Positions 24,110 to 37,239 of a DNA stretch of 64,000 bases are shown here, piece after piece. Made by a program: the position numbers and the translations under genes. Source of the DNA: Pyxicephalus adspersus. Taxonomy: Eukaryota > Chordata > Amphibia > Anura > Pyxicephalidae. Numbering within the stretch: position 1 is the first letter of the stretch; each line of letters begins with the position of its first letter. The stretch is from assembly GCF_032062135.1 (NCBI RefSeq), contig NC_092860.1:123920201-123984200 (forward strand), in the 5' to 3' direction. A model generated the notes under the pieces. It searched no databases. It was not told where the DNA came from and saw nothing but the letters and a program-made list of their open reading frames with translations.

Positions 24110-24520
24110 GAATTATGCAAGTTCAGAGTAAGGTAAAATGCATATGTAAGATTTTACCTGCCAAATGATTTGTATTTCTGCTCTTTCATGAGAGTTGCAC
24201 AGCTCTGCCCAATAGCACAGACCTTTCTGTGGACCTGATTTTTCTGTGCTGCAGTTTCACTTTGAGGTGTCCTCTCTACCCTGAGTTTATCGCTGTCACT
24301 GAGTTCTCTTCTCCTATAAATATGCTCGTTAAACTGCAACACGATGGATTCACGCTTTTCTTCTGAGCTCTCCAGGAACTGCAAGAGATCGACTAACTTG
24401 ATTGGAAATTGAATTCCAGTATGCTGATTACATTTAAATAATGCATTAATGAATATAGTGCTGCATTATTTGTGGTTTTATCTATGCATGCAGTTTAGCT
24501 TTAAATTAAACGCCAATAAT
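24110..24520. other. Candidate conserved noncoding island
   Basis: There is no repeat signature. The block is less AT-rich at 24180-24400, then shows clustered homeodomain-like AT motifs ('ttacatttaaataatgcatt', 'aatgaatatagtgctgcatt'). A 76-codon - frame (24154-24384; MQFLESSEEKRES...) has a charged, protein-like composition but no recognised domain. Either a noncoding regulatory element or a small exon is possible. Judgement by texture only. Confidence 0.25.
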
Positions 24521-24592
24521 ATGTTCCTTTCTACAAATTAGAACTCCAAATTCTCAGGAGAAATAATCCCCCACCCCACCTTCCCTAAAGTA

Positions 24593-24846
24593 TCGTTCAT
24601 GATCGTTTCCGGTGACATGGAAGAACAAATCCAGCTCAGCTCTATGGAGAGGGAGGTGGGTAGAGAAAGCGAGCGGCACTCTGCTGTGCTCTCCACCCTT
24701 GACTTGCATAGTTGTCATTCCCAATCATCATTCATAGATCCACCATAAAGTATATTGGGTGACTGCCACACAAGGCAGATTCTCTCCTGAGACAAGCATA
24801 ACCATTCTTTTTGGGCGATAATTATCTGGCATCTGTACATAACCTT
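24593..24846 (+). repeat. Family B repeat, degraded copy
   Basis: 'cgttcatgatcgtttccggt', 'ctctatggagagggagg', 'gacttgcatagttgtcattc', 'attcatagatccacc' and a worn right end 'gcatctgtacataaccttg' align with 5291-5560. The left end is missing or eroded. Confidence 0.7.
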
Positions 24847-26067
24847 GTGCATAGGCATCACCAACAGTATATCTGTGTAATTGGTTTTACTGCCTCAGAA
24901 ATTGTAGGTGCCCAGTGTTTGTGAGCAGACTTTCCACTTAACTTTGTGGTTTTGTGACAGGTTCTCTTTAAGCGAGTACCAGGGTGGTTATTGGAACCAT
25001 TGTATTTAATAACTACTAATTATACATTGTCAAGCCTTGTCTCTGGTTTTAATATGTAAATTCAGATGTGAATGGCAACGAATGCTAATATTGTGTTTGT
25101 TACAAGAGGATGGAGCAGAAGATTTTACTTTGATCACTTTGCAGCATCCCATTTTTGTGAGGATTTGCATAGTGTCTTTCATCAGATGGATGCAAATGGT
25201 GCTAATTACTTGACGGGATAACTATAGGGGTCCTAATAGCACCAGTCTCTGTATTTTTCATTCTTTTACTAAACAAATCACTGGATGTAATGGTGCCAAT
25301 GAAGAGCTGGATTTTGCTGCTTTGTTTGGTACATTTGTCTGTATGACAGTGTTTTTCTTTGCATTGTCTTTCTCATCATTGGATTTTTCCATTGTGTACC
25401 ATAGTGAATGTGTGTCATTCAGCGAATTTAGTTTAGTTGATAGGAAGCTGTCTACTTCTCACCTAATTGGTGGTCATTGAATCCTGCCAAATATAAATGT
25501 ATACAGTAATTTATGAAATGATTGAAACCACAGCCTGTATTGTGTTACAGCAGCCATCAATACTGATCATTTATATGTGTAAATGCAGCTCGTTATTCAT
25601 TTTTAGGAAACAAACTAAACATTTAAGAATTTTGTAAAAAAAATAATATATATATATATATTTATTTATTTATATAATATTTATAAATTAAAATATCCAA
25701 GAATTTGGAAATACTTTTGATATGTAAATTATATGATCTCTAAACCAGACATACAGAAACATTGTCTATGCTTTGCCATTGTTATAGGTTCATCCTGATT
25801 TTGGCTTCATTATTTAATGCAGCCCCCAACGTGTCCATTGGGCATCAAAATGCTTGTTGTAAATTTTCTATTTTTAGATCTTACTATGGCATTAAAAAGA
25901 TAACAAAGTACCTGTTCTAGCTTTATATTTGGCATATTTATGTTATGCTGATTTTTGAGGAGTTCTCAACCCCCTAGTACAGACCACACAGCTAAGCTCA
26001 TTTGGAGTGCGGAATAATTCACAGAACTTTTTGGTCTACTCTGGTGCTGCTGTACTTTTGTGCTAGG
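24847..26067. other. No gene seen; (TA)n near 25648-25680
   Basis: Unique AT-rich sequence with a short TA dinucleotide run and TTTA repeats at 25648-25690. No coding-like frame. Confidence 0.5.
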
Positions 26068-26072
26068 TAGGG

Positions 26073-26244
26073 CAGTGTTCTCCCCAGCTCCTTTTAGCTG
26101 GGCGCACCCACCAGAACTTTTCAGTAACCACCCGGCTGTTTTTGGGTGATTTTGGTTACTGAAGAGTTGGGTCACAATACAGGGGCCACCACCCACCTGC
26201 AGCTCCTTCCCACCCAGCCTAAAAAAATTCTGGGTTGAGCACTG
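26073..26244 (+). repeat. Family A repeat, near-complete copy
   Basis: It starts cagtgttctccccagctcc and ends 'attctgggttgagcactg'. It includes the hairpin accacccggctgtttttggg with its partner, then 'tgggtcacaatacagggg' and 'cttcccacccagcc'. The flanks are taggg (26068-26072) and tagtg (26245-26249), four of five matching. Non-coding; the 76-codon - frame is a shadow. Confidence 0.88.
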
Positions 26245-26249
26245 TAGTG

Positions 26250-27852
26250 GAAGCTCACAATCTGATCAATTCACCCCCAGGGCTTACTGCTAGACTGTGT
26301 CCATATTGACTTTTATACTGGTGGCCATTATATCCGGCCTCTTCATATCTTTCATGGGAAAAATCACCAAGTAATCAAAGTGATAGTTGAGTTTTTAGGA
26401 TATGTGGGAATTGTTTTGTTCTTATAATTTTTGAAAGGTATATATTTTACAGAAAAATTTGTAATAGCAGTATACAAATGAAATGTTTTGTAGGACATCC
26501 TGAGGTTTTCAAAGGTAGAACACAGCAGCCATGTTTTCTTCTTTTTAGACTTTTTAAACTAAATCTCCTCTCTTTTTGTAAAGGAAGTATGAGAGAATCA
26601 TTAAGGCTTTCTTTACCTAAAAATGCTGGTTGACTGGCTGTTATGTTGCGTTTGCTTCAATGCTCATTGGTAATCTAGTAAGTAAAAAGATAAGGAATTC
26701 TAACCTTCAATTATAGCATGCATGTTGTGTGATTGTAAATAAGTATTGCCACCAGGCAACATTAAGCTAGCAATAGGAGCCTGTTTACACGTCATTATAA
26801 CAGTTAGGTGGAGATAGGAAGAAAAAGGCATAAGCGGTCTTCCTTTGATTTATCCCTGTGTCTTTACCTGTGTGTATTTGGAGTTTAAGCTATTCAGATC
26901 TGTAAACACTACTTTAATTAAAAAAAAAAAAAAAAAGCTTCCATGGTCTCCCTTCTCAGCTAAGTTGTTTTTAAGGTAAAGCTAAATCACACACAACTCC
27001 TAGGGCTCTCAATAGCTCCTACCATATTGTACATGTATGACCAGCATATTTGTAAATTGTGGCACATTTATCTTCCAGTGTTCAGTGCTCCCCTCTATAT
27101 CTACATTCCTTATTGTTGCACTGGGATTTCCATTCCACTTCTTTTACTGGCTCCTTGTTCTGGGACTTGAAGTTACACTTTTTTTTTTTGTTCATGTAAA
27201 GTTTCTTTTGAAGAGGGACATTATAAGATAGACATGAATTTAGCTCACACAATGGTTTTTTTACCATTTCTCCTTCCACATTTCTCTTCCAGGTTTAATA
27301 TGGTATTACATCATCCATAAAGTGATACAGCTTTTTTTAATGTTGCACTTTTGCATGCTCATGCATTGGTCATTATCATGGTCTGTTCCTTATTTTTGTG
27401 AAATAGGAAATTATTTCCTCAGTAGTTGATACATACTGACTTGCACTTTTTTGTAAGTATTTCCTTTTTGCCACTCCCTGCAGGGTAAAGGTTTTTACTT
27501 GTAAAGTATGTTTGGCTTGATGCAATGAATAGTGTTCTAAAAAGAATTTGGTTCCTGAAAGCTTGGTAAGAATAGCTGATGAATGCTGAACCATGTCAGT
27601 TCTCCTCGTTTCCTTGTATATATTTATCAGGTAATATGATATGCAGTTGTATATTTTGATTGTGCATGAAGATTGAGTGTTGGACAGAGTACACAAATCT
27701 TCCTTGATATCTATCTCTTGTCATTGCCAGGATGGCACCATCCAATTTTGAAGAGTTTAGCTTTAGGCACCCCACATGGATGGTTCAGTACTGCCCCAAG
27801 GCTCTCCATGGATGTCCCAGAGTGGAAATAGCAAGATATAAAAGTAAACCCT
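26250..27852. other. No gene seen; poly-A near 26920-26936
   Basis: Unique-looking sequence. The frames at 27082-27279 and 27376-27696 (-; 65 and 106 codons) have no domain, and the second is lysine/threonine-rich from AT content. Confidence 0.45.
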
Positions 27853-28163
27853 AAGGCTACATACACACTTAAGACTTTTGTCATTGGAAAGAATCTTTCA
27901 CAATCCTTTCCAATGACAAAAGACTAAAAGATGAATGAACGAGTGTTGTACATACAGCGCCGTTCTGTTCTATGGAAAGGGGAGGGGGAGAACGAGCAAA
28001 TGTTCTCTATCTCCTTAACTTGTATTGTCGTTCGTCATCGTTCATCATTCATGGATCTGCCAGGACGGATCCATGAATGATGTCGGACAGCCGGCGCACA
28101 CGTCTGATTTTTCATCCGATACCAGCCCTGAAACGATAATCGGATGAGAATCATCTGACATCA
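27853..28163 (+). repeat. Family B repeat, right-truncated copy
   Basis: It starts 'aaggctacatacacacttaa'. A tight hairpin follows (cttttgtcattggaaag facing ctttccaatgacaaaag), then 'gttctatggaaaggggaggg', 'catggatctgccaggacgga' with 'tccatgaatgatgtcgg', and 'gataatcggatgagaatcat'. The expected right end (tgtgtacgtagcc) is missing after 28163. Confidence 0.88.
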
Positions 28164-28405
28164 AGATGTGATATGGAAAAGGATGCTGTGGAAGATGCGT
28201 TATCTCACAATAAATGAAAGCCTGGAAATGTTTCTGGAGACCACCACCACTGCTGCTCATCTTATCCTATTGGGAGAGTTATGAACATCAATATATGGGA
28301 CCCAAAAGGATTGAAGTATTTTTAAAGAGTTGAGATGTACCATTTGGTTTTTTTTCAGGCTTATGAATCCTGAGGAAGTAGAGTCTGTGAAACAGACCTA
28401 GATGA

Positions 28406-28489
28406 GCCTTTCTGAACTTTTTATATCATGGAAGAACCCGCAAAAAAAAGTTTTAGGTCTCAGGAAATCCTTGCCAATAATTACTATAT
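28406..28489 (+). repeat. Family G fragment
   Basis: 'gcctttctgaactttttata', 'catggaagaaccc', 'tttaggtctcaggaaatcc' and 'ttgccaataattactata' correspond to the reversed right end of the copy at 47299-47592 and to part of 17324-17601. Only one end survives. Confidence 0.7.
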
Positions 28490-29875
28490 GTACAGTTCAT
28501 GGATTATTTGTTTAAACTTTAAGATATAGAATGTTTTAAATAAAAGAATAAAAAAAAGTAGCATACAATGGTGTATTTGACACCTGTGAAGGCTCCCTCC
28601 TATACAACAAAATGTTTTTAAAGAAAATGGCCAGTGGCCAAATTCCTGCTTATATTGAGGATCAGTGAAGACGTGAATGCCCTTTACATTTTTTTTTAGG
28701 TATAGTTCAGACTAGCAAAAACCAAACCATAAAACTGCTCTGTTAGGCTTTTGCAGCCAGAAATCCCCTAGCAGTGACAGCTTGTTACCGCTTCCAGGCG
28801 CCTTGTGTTTTGGGATGGTAACCACCACAGGGAAATACCTCTAGTCTGATCTCAGCCGAGTATAGAGGGGAATTATGGTAAATGCTGCTCATGGAACCCC
28901 TAAGAATGTCCACAGGGCTGCTAAATGCTGATATAGTCTATGTTCTTCCAGACAAACATAGCACTAATAATCTGATGTATTTTAATATAAATCATTCCAA
29001 CTTAAACTGACTTTTTAGTATCTGGATAGATGTTTGCTCGGAATAAATCAGATTATTAGTTTATTTTTCTCTGTATTATATCCTTGTCATTTACTGTTAG
29101 CAATGTTCTTGAGCCCAGATAGTTTAGAAATCGGCACAGTGTTGGGTTGTGTAACAATGCATCTGCAAGTTCTCATGAACTTCCTTTTTTTTTCCAACCT
29201 AGGAATAACTGAAACTCTTGTTATTCTTTTTTACCTGGACTATAGTGAGAAATTACAATCAATATAAATATAAAAAAATAGTGAATCACTCACCCATACA
29301 TTGTTCCTGCTGCCATTCCCTCCGCAGGACAAATATTTAATCTAATAAACTTGTCATCTCATTGACATCAATCACTATATGCCTCACAAGACTAAGATGT
29401 CACTTTTTACCTAATGAATTCTGCATGATTTATACCGGGCACATTAGAATAACTTGGTATAGAAACATCACAAGGAACTTTGTAAGGATTCAGTATTTTA
29501 GTGGAAGGCTGTCATGTAACTCGAAGTGGACAACCCAAGTTCTGCTACATAGAGCATGTTATCAGTAGGTATGGTGTACCTCAGACCTAAGACTACCAAA
29601 TTCTTCAAATTTAAAGTAGTTTACATTTTTAGTAACTGTTCTTTTTTACAGTATGTGGACCAAACCATACTTGACAGGCAAGCTTCAGGCATGCCTAGAA
29701 TAAACCATGGGCTTTCAACCAGAGTTAGGACCTAAAAGGTTCAGGGTTATTTCATTTTTTAGGCTTGTTAACAATTGTTTTTATTACAGGAGCACTGAAT
29801 GTCTATAAACAATTCATATGATATATAAAAAAGATATTTAACTAAACCCAATTTATTCTCCCTTGTCTTTGTTTC
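28490..29875. other. No gene seen
   Basis: Unique-looking AT-rich sequence. The frame at 29034-29267 is hydrophobic but T-driven. The 114-codon - frame at 29768-30112 runs across a family E copy. Confidence 0.45.
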
Positions 29876-30154
29876 ATTGCGGGTTCTGCCACTTTTCTCT
29901 CTTTTCTTGCTTGTTCTGATCTTCGGCCATCTTGATTTGGCCAGGCCAGGATGAAGTAACTCCCAGCAATTGCAGGGGAAGCCGGAATGTGCCAGGTAGG
30001 CCAGTAATGAGCAGCTCAGTGATTTTGATAGATGAAGAGAATGATCTGGCACGTAAGAATGCTTATTGCAGAAGAGCCACTGCTTGTCCCTTTTTGCAAT
30101 AAAGCCCTGCATGGTTGCAAACTTTTAAAGTGGATATTTAGTTCTGCTTTAGGA
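29876..30154 (+). repeat. Family E repeat
   Basis: It contains 'gttctgatcttcggccatct', 'tgatttggccaggccaggat', 'agtaactcccagcaattgca', 'gaatgcttattgcagaagag', 'cccttttgcaat'-like and 'aaagtggatatttagttctg'. The left terminal repeat seen at 11968 is not identifiable here. Confidence 0.65.
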
Positions 30155-31301
30155 TATAAGTAAAGTATATCTTGTTAGGTGGATTACTAGTGTCGCTAAA
30201 ATGACAGTAAGGGTAGATCTAAAATTTTGCATTGCCACCAATCCAGAAAAACGGTAAATTTTCTAATGTGGGCACCTGTTCCTAGGACAGCTGTCAAGTG
30301 GGAATTTTCTTTTCATTGGAAAAAATTTTCTCTTACTTCCTGTTAAGCCTGTAGGATGGGAAGTGGAAGGGAATTTCTCAAATGAGACACATATTGGCAA
30401 AAATACTGACACCCCTACTCTATCTAAATTACAGAAATGGCAAAGTTTTTGCTTTTTATTATACTTCAATGGCCTAAGAGGTGAACAATAATTTAAACAT
30501 CCCAATATTCATGTATGGTTTCTTCTTCTACTTTGCACATTACTGCTTGCAAAACCCCCCAAAACAAACTGGCATTCTTGGATTCTTTATATACCTGAAT
30601 CCCTCATTTGGGTGGTGCTGTGCTAGTACAAGATCTGCCCCACCTATAGAAAAGCCCCAGGGTTTGCCTGGATTAGAATATGTCCTGCAAAGCCATGGTT
30701 ACATTTTTAGCTGCATCCAGAGTTCTTTTTTAAATGCTCCAAGTTTTAGGTAATCTGACTAATTAGCCTGTTTCTTTATCCTTCCTGTAGCTTTTGAGTC
30801 ATGAAACACACTGTCAGCCATTATGTCTTTACAGATAAACATTTGAGGTCTATTTTAAACTAATTATTTCCCTGTCTGTAATTCAACATTATGAAACCCT
30901 TTTCACGTTCCTGTTTGCAAGCTACCTGGCTGTCTGCCCTTTCTTCTCTCTTTGTCATTTCATTTCGGTTTGGCAATCACTAAAAAGTCTATTGCTTCAT
31001 TACTGATAACTGGTATAGTGACTGCATTGTAAAGATGATTAGTAGTAATTCCCCCCTAGACATGCCAAAGAGAAAATGTCAGGCCCTTACATACAGTCAT
31101 TCTCATGTGGTCCCTATGCTGGGAACAGGGTGGTCTTCATTGACATGATATCATTGGGGTCCAGTGTGATCACTGCTGTTAGTTGGTGTACCCCTCCAAT
31201 TTAGGCTGTATATACACACCTTGATAAAAGCCCACAATGATAAAAACCACCAGCAGCGTCAATCCAGATTGCAAAAATGAACACTTCAAGGAAAGAAAAC
31301 T

Positions 31302-31338
<37 letters not shown>

Positions 31339-31950
31339 TTATATATATTTATTTATATATATATAAATTACTTATGTACGACCATGTGCTTCTTGCTCTT
31401 TATTAGATCCTAATGTGACGTTGTATCTTCTTTAAATATCTTTCCTGCAGGTATGACTGGATCACTATTATTAATTACCCACTGATACATGAATGAGAAA
31501 TCTATTTCATAGTTGGAAAGTTTGATGTTTGCAGAAGAGATTTATTCAAGTGGGAACGCACACTCTCCTTCCATGCCATTATTTGTGGTTTCTGGTTTTT
31601 CTAAGTCCTTAGAGGGAACTGTATGTCTGTTAGTTCCTATAAATGCTCAGCCCTGTGAAGCAGTGTGTAAGTGATAAGGCTTATCTTCTACAACAGACTA
31701 TACTCCTCCCTGCTGGCTCTGTGTTCATGGGTTATCATGCTCCAGTTAAAGCTGAGTTCTATTGCTATATTATTACCCTAACTAACTTTGTAATATGGTG
31801 CCGTATACTTGCAATATGGGCAGTGATGAAGTCCCCGTGTTTTATGAAGCATATTGCACACATTTTTTTTATGGAGCTATTATCTTGTAGTTTTATCAGT
31901 TTGTACAGTAAATTCGGTTTCTGCTTCACAACAGCTGGCTGTTGACCTGC
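30155..31950. other. No gene seen; (AT)n/(TTTA)n at 31304-31368
   Basis: A compound AT microsatellite with TTTATT interruptions lies at 31304-31368. 'ggctgtatatacacacctt' at 31204 recalls a family B end but stands alone. The 100-codon + frame at 31643-31945 has no recognised feature. Confidence 0.45.
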
Positions 31951-32109
31951 TCATGTCTGGCACCACCCAGGTTCAGAGTGACATCACTATGTAAAGCAAA
32001 CCAGGCTAGTCCACCTTAATGTTATTTCAAGGAAGCTGTGCATACACCTTGCTGTGCCTTGGCTGCTGCTGTCAGTGCTCTCCACGGCTTGACAGTGATG
32101 TGATCGGAG
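31951..32109 (+). promoter_or_regulatory. Possible 5' UTR/promoter-proximal region of the 32110 exon
   Basis: The sequence is less AT-rich than its flanks ('ctggcaccacccaggttcag', 'gctgtgccttggctgctgct') and free of recognised repeats. It contains a CRE-like 'agtgacatcac' near 31977. No TATA box stands out. It is assigned only because it adjoins the candidate exon. Confidence 0.2.
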
Positions 32110-32311
32110 ATGGATTTTTTAAAAAGGGTTGTACCCTCATCTGTGTCTAGTGAGGTGGTACTGGATGTAGGGAGTACCTTGCGGGAAAGTTCACCCAAAC
32201 TCTTGAAGATGAGACGAGTGAGCCTGCTATCCTTAGGACAAACCATAGATGAAGATCATGAAACTCGCTTCCAAGGCCAAATGGTGTACAAATACAAAAG
32301 GCGGCCTCTAG
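32110..32311 (+). CDS. Candidate 5' coding exon, unrecognised protein
   Basis: The ATG at 32110 has G at -3 and G at +4, a strong Kozak context, and follows a tiny upstream ATG-TGA. The frame begins MDFLKRVVPSSVSSEV and continues with a balanced, charged, serine/leucine-containing composition (...KLLKMRRVSLLSLGQ..., ...QMVYKYKRRPL) unlike the AT-driven frames around it. A possible splice donor (ctag|gtatgg) at 32312 would end the exon after 67 codons in phase 1. Without splicing the frame closes at 32373 (87 codons). MRRVSLLS resembles a basic-residue kinase site, but that is speculation. I do not recognise the family. The alternative is a chance frame. Confidence 0.35.
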
Positions 32312-32373
32312 GTATGGTAGGTCTAGGTATGGCATTGCACTTTAGACTTATGACTTTGAAAATGATCTGGTAA

Positions 32374-32892
32374 TGTTTTTTTTTTTTATCTTATCCCTGC
32401 ACTGTTTTGTGGTAGTAAGAAATGTGCAATACATAGTTCTAGTTGGCTCTGGACATGTGAATACTAAAGTATAGATTACTTTTTGTTGCAGCAAGGTGCC
32501 ATCATGATTATTTCCAAGGCCTTGTACTTACAAATATTTCTGATGCATCTTGGCACCTCAGTGGGAGTAGATCTTCTAAGCTGCATGTCTTCATACAAAC
32601 TAAATCTCACTAAACGTCTCAACATATAAATGCAAACTTCACTGCCAGTCTTCTTTGATGTTGTAACCTTCATTGCTATGTGTAGCTTCCATGGTTAGTA
32701 GATGACAAGGGGCCAGAGCAGCAGTGTGTCCTTTCCATACTGGAACTGGTTGTGTGTCTGTGAAACCCTGTTAGGCCAGTTTAGCTGTGCATTGAAGGCT
32801 CACGTGTGAATATTTAAAGCCAACATTTGTATTTTTTCAATTTTTTTAAAAAGTGGTAAAAATTAGTACTATTATGTAAAAAATGCCTATAG

Positions 32893-32894
<2 letters not shown>
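32374..32894. other. No gene seen
   Basis: Unique AT-rich sequence following the candidate exon. If that exon is real, this would be the start of its intron. Confidence 0.45.
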
Positions 32895-32926
<32 letters not shown>

Positions 32927-33045
32927 ACAGTATTTATATAGCGCCAACATATTAGGCAGCGCTGTACAATAAATAGTGGTTGACAAATGACAGACGAATA
33001 TAGACAGGCGAGGACCCTGCCCAGAAGAACTTATACCGCAAGTGT
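32895..33045 (+). repeat. Family C repeat with (ATT)n head
   Basis: An uninterrupted (ATT)n at about 32895-32925 leads into 'aaacagtatttatatagcgc', 'caacatattaggcagcgctg', 'tacaataaatagtggttgac' and 'aggaccctgcccagaagaac'. This is the subtype that has 'gaccctgcccagaag' in place of 'ctgtccctcagagg'. Confidence 0.85.
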
Positions 33046-36000
33046 TTGTTATTAGGTGCAGTGCATAAAGCTTATTAGTGAACCATTGGAACTGTAAAGA
33101 ATACAAAAGAATTAAAGCCCAATATCCAACAAGATTACAGGTCTTAAAGTGGAACTTTTTCCCCTCGTTTTGCATATAGTTGGAACGTGTGAGGACACCT
33201 GTTCTTTTTCTTTACTTGCTCATTTTAATGCACTTAATTGCATGGTTAAAAAGCACAGAAAGCACCAACACAAAACTTTATAAATGTAAATTAGATCTCC
33301 CTACCTATGTGTAATAATAATAATAAAAAAAGCATCTTTAGTATTTTAACAATCACAGTGTGCATGGATGCAAAGACAGTGCATAGAAAAATTATTGTAA
33401 GCCAAGGAAGGATTAGTTAAATGTATAGTGTGCTAATCCCCCCAAAAAAGTACCTAAGTTTTAGCTGAAATGTAATAATAAATGTAAAAAAAAGCATTAA
33501 AAACAGAAGCAATTAAAGCACACAGCAAAAATGAATACAAAACACATGTAGCTAGTAATTGTGAAATACGCTAGATAGAGTAAAATTGCAGGACAAACAC
33601 ATTGTTACTTTTAACAATAAGCTGTTGCAGAATACTATGTAAATGTAGTATACATATATATGTTTTTCACAATCTTGTGTTTGCATTTCGTGCAGTTTGG
33701 CTCTGTACTGAAATCCTGTTATTCGGTCAGTAGCTGTCCATTTAAATCTAAATGTATACAGCAATTGCGTGCAGGATTGGGAGAGGAGCTGAACTTCGAG
33801 CTGCTTGCATGTTAAACAAGTGAGGAAAAGTACACCTTTTGTAAGCTCATCAATCAGTTGTTCTTAAACATGGGCGGGAAGTGTTTGCTTTAGGTGGCTT
33901 CTCAGATTGAAAATTAAGAGGACATCTACAGTTGTGAGATAAGCAAAACTTGATGCCACAAAAAAAAGTCTTTAGTGTGATATGCTATAGCTTGCTTTGT
34001 CTTGATGTATTTATGTGAAAATCCCAAGAAAATATACTATGATTATTATATTATGCTTACTGATTTAGATATGATTAGCTCCCATAATGTTATACAGATA
34101 TATTGATCCATGCACTGTGCATGTGTTTGTAGTAATTATGGGAAGATTGTTCTTTCATCCGACTTTACCTAAAGTTGAACTCTAGGCTAAAGTTCTTTTT
34201 TTTTTAAAACTAATCTTTCTCCTCCCCAACTACAGTCTATTAATTATTGTAATATGTTTAAATCATAAAGCAGTTAGTAAAAATCTAAACATTTATTATC
34301 TGTGATGTCATAACTCCTAGACAGTTTCTTTGGAAAATCTGAGACAGAGAGGGAATTGGTAAGCTAGAAGAAATAGATCTGTGAACCGTGACAGGGGAGT
34401 TCTGTTCTCCTCAGTCACCAACCCTGTAGCTAGAGACAGGATTTCGGTAAGAAGAGTTAAAAAGAGTGTTGTCCTAAAAAAAAAGTTAAATTATAACTGC
34501 GTAATGATTTCCCTTTATACACACAGGATTTATTCTAGAATAGGTAATATTCCTGTCTAGTATATTCAAGGTTGAGTCTGTCTATCCATTTTTTAAAGGT
34601 TGTAAATGTTATCCTAGCTGAATCATTCTTAATATGGTAGAGTAACAGCTATCATCATTTTTATTTTTATTTTACATAATGAAATTATTATAATGATAAT
34701 TTTTCCTGTCCTGCTTATATTGGTAGGACAGGGCCTGGAAAAACAGGAGAAAGGTGTACTATAAAAAATAGGATGATAAATACTAAAATAGAAGTGCAGA
34801 TGGTTATATATTACTAAAACCTATTGCATCTTAAACATTCTTGCCCAATCCTAAACCCATGACCACAGAGGCAGTAGCACCAAATACTACAAATTAACTA
34901 AACTACTACTACTATAAACTACTATAATAATAGATATATAATATATATCTGTCATACAAGATTCAGGCTGGTGTCATCAATATTCCTGCACCACACATGA
35001 CACTGAGATGAAATGATTGATAGAACTAAGAGCAACGAGCTAAAAGTGATGGGCCGTGGACAGCACAGATCAGAGGGAGGGGGCTTGTAGTCCATTAGAC
35101 ACTGAATGAGGTGAACATGGGATTACTGATGAATCTTCTAATACATCTAGTGTAAAAGATGAAGTGTGCACAGAAATTGGACTGTTTCATTACATAACAT
35201 GAAAAGATTATCCGGAATTAAAGAGAAAAAAAGAAAAGTTTAGGCAAGCTTAAACTTATTGACTAACTAAACTTATCCACACCCTGTATTTCTGTAACCT
35301 GATGTGTGAAAATCACCCCTCCTTGCTCACCTTGCAGCGGTTTTGGGCGTCCTTGGCTGTCATCCCAATTTAAATTTGGGTGCTCAAACAAATAGCCTAT
35401 GTGTGTATGTTTCAGGGTTGGAGATTGGCTGCCCTCCAAGGAGAGTAATTGTTATTTCTTGTTTAGAGGCTGCTTACTTTTTGTGAATGGCTGTTTGAAA
35501 TGAATCATGTTTTCCTTAACACCTTTCTACCCTAGTTTTCTTTCATTTATGTAATCATTAAAAAAATACAAAAACACAATAAACAAACAGTCCATACATT
35601 TATTTCATAGACGTAGACACGTTTTAGTTGACATCAGAGGGTCCTGGACAGAAGGCTTATTGTGATGCTTGTATACAAGCCGCATGGAAATTTTGTTTTT
35701 CTGCATTGTCTTTTGTTCTTGTCAAGCGTTTGTGACTTGTGATTGGGCAATGGATCTATTATTATTGTTTGTGTTCTGTATTCCTTGTTTGCATACTGCC
35801 AAGGCCTGTGATTGGCCAGTTAGGAATTAACGTGTTATGTTTCAGTGGGTGTCCATGAACCACAGTTGTTTTTTTTTTTTTTTTTTTTTTTTTTTATCTC
35901 CCACGACTGCATGTTTTTTTTTGTATGCATTGTGCTACAAAAAGGGCCAGGTTGTAATATTTTGTGATTTGTGCGCTTTGGGCCTATTAGAAGTATATGA

Positions 36001-37239
36001 AAGCACCCCCCCCCCTCCAAAACACATGAGTCAACTCACATTCCTACATGCATATCAATGGGGCCATATGTGAGTGAACACAAAAAGCCTCCAGTGGGGG
36101 TGATTGGGTTTTCCTGCCCTGCATGACAAGCAGGGGTATACAGATTGCCAAAAAGAACCGGTGCATTTGGACTAAAATGTACAAAGGTTGTCAGATACTG
36201 GAAGTTGTTGCTGGCTGAAAGTAGCATATAAGACATTCACTACAGATAACCTCAGAACAGTAATACTGGATAGAAATCAATCCTTTTTCAGACAATTTAC
36301 TTACTTCCCATTGTGATTGCTGAAATAAACCCCGCTGGAAATAATGACCACATTTATGTCTTTCATTTCCAAGTTGCCCATCCTGTCGATTTTATATTAG
36401 TCAATGTGGAGGAATACTATGAGCAGCTTTTAGACAAGCACAAGGCACTGCTGGTTAGATGAATGATCTGTAAAATCATGCGGTGATGGCAGTGTTCATG
36501 TTTGCAAGATGGTTTTGTTGGTGTTGGTGTTATTTTTTGTGTGTCACTTTTTTTTTTTTTTGAAAGAGATAAAATTTTCCATTTAAAATTTTCATGGATA
36601 TGAGGTCACAGCCATGGCCAAATTAAACGATTTTATCGCTATGGGGGGCTTCAAACCCTTCCGGGCCAGCTGACTCTCAGGGAGGGTACATGTTTAGAAG
36701 ACCTCTAAAAGTCTTGATAACAGTAATTTTTCCTGATAACTTGTTTTGTGTTTATAGCTCCCCACCCTCCCTATTCATTGACTAATTGGAAAGTGAATGG
36801 AACAGTCTGCATTTGAAGGAAGTCAGATTATGTACTAACAGTAATTTGTTAGTTTGCTACTTTTGACACTTTTTTGTATAGTGTCTATAGGAATATCAGA
36901 GAATCCCTACCAGCATTGTGGAGATGCTCCATAGCTAGAGATGTGTTACATTGTGTACTTTGTGTAAGTAAAATGCTTAGCAGAAGGTACCTAATCCCTT
37001 ATTATTTAACATAAGCTGTTGTCATTTGCTGGATCTCTATGGTATCCATTGATTTATGAGTAATTGCAGCTCCAGGATGCAGAACATATGTGTCCATATG
37101 ACCACACATCAGAGAAGACACACAGCCTATACATCATTCAGAGAGTGCATTGTGCATGCCGGGTATCTGCACTGCACACATTATACGCACTGCAGACAGC
37201 ATGCAGAGATAACATCCAGTGTACATCAGCGAGTGCATT
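33046..37239. other. No gene seen; poly-T 35869-35895, C10 near 36007
   Basis: This long AT-rich stretch has (AT)n-like patches at 33650-33662 and 34935-34950, T27-type and C10 runs, and a GC-richer patch at 36640-36690 (cttccgggccagctgactct) of unknown nature. The 34160-34500 part has a repeat-like texture (cctaaagttgaactctaggc) but no partner copy here. No coding-like frame. Confidence 0.45.

Noticed and set aside
29768..30112. 114-codon open frame, - strand
   Set aside because: Much of it reads through a family E copy.
36003..36030. C10 run considered as a G-quadruplex
   Set aside because: It is a single homopolymer run, not four separate G tracts.
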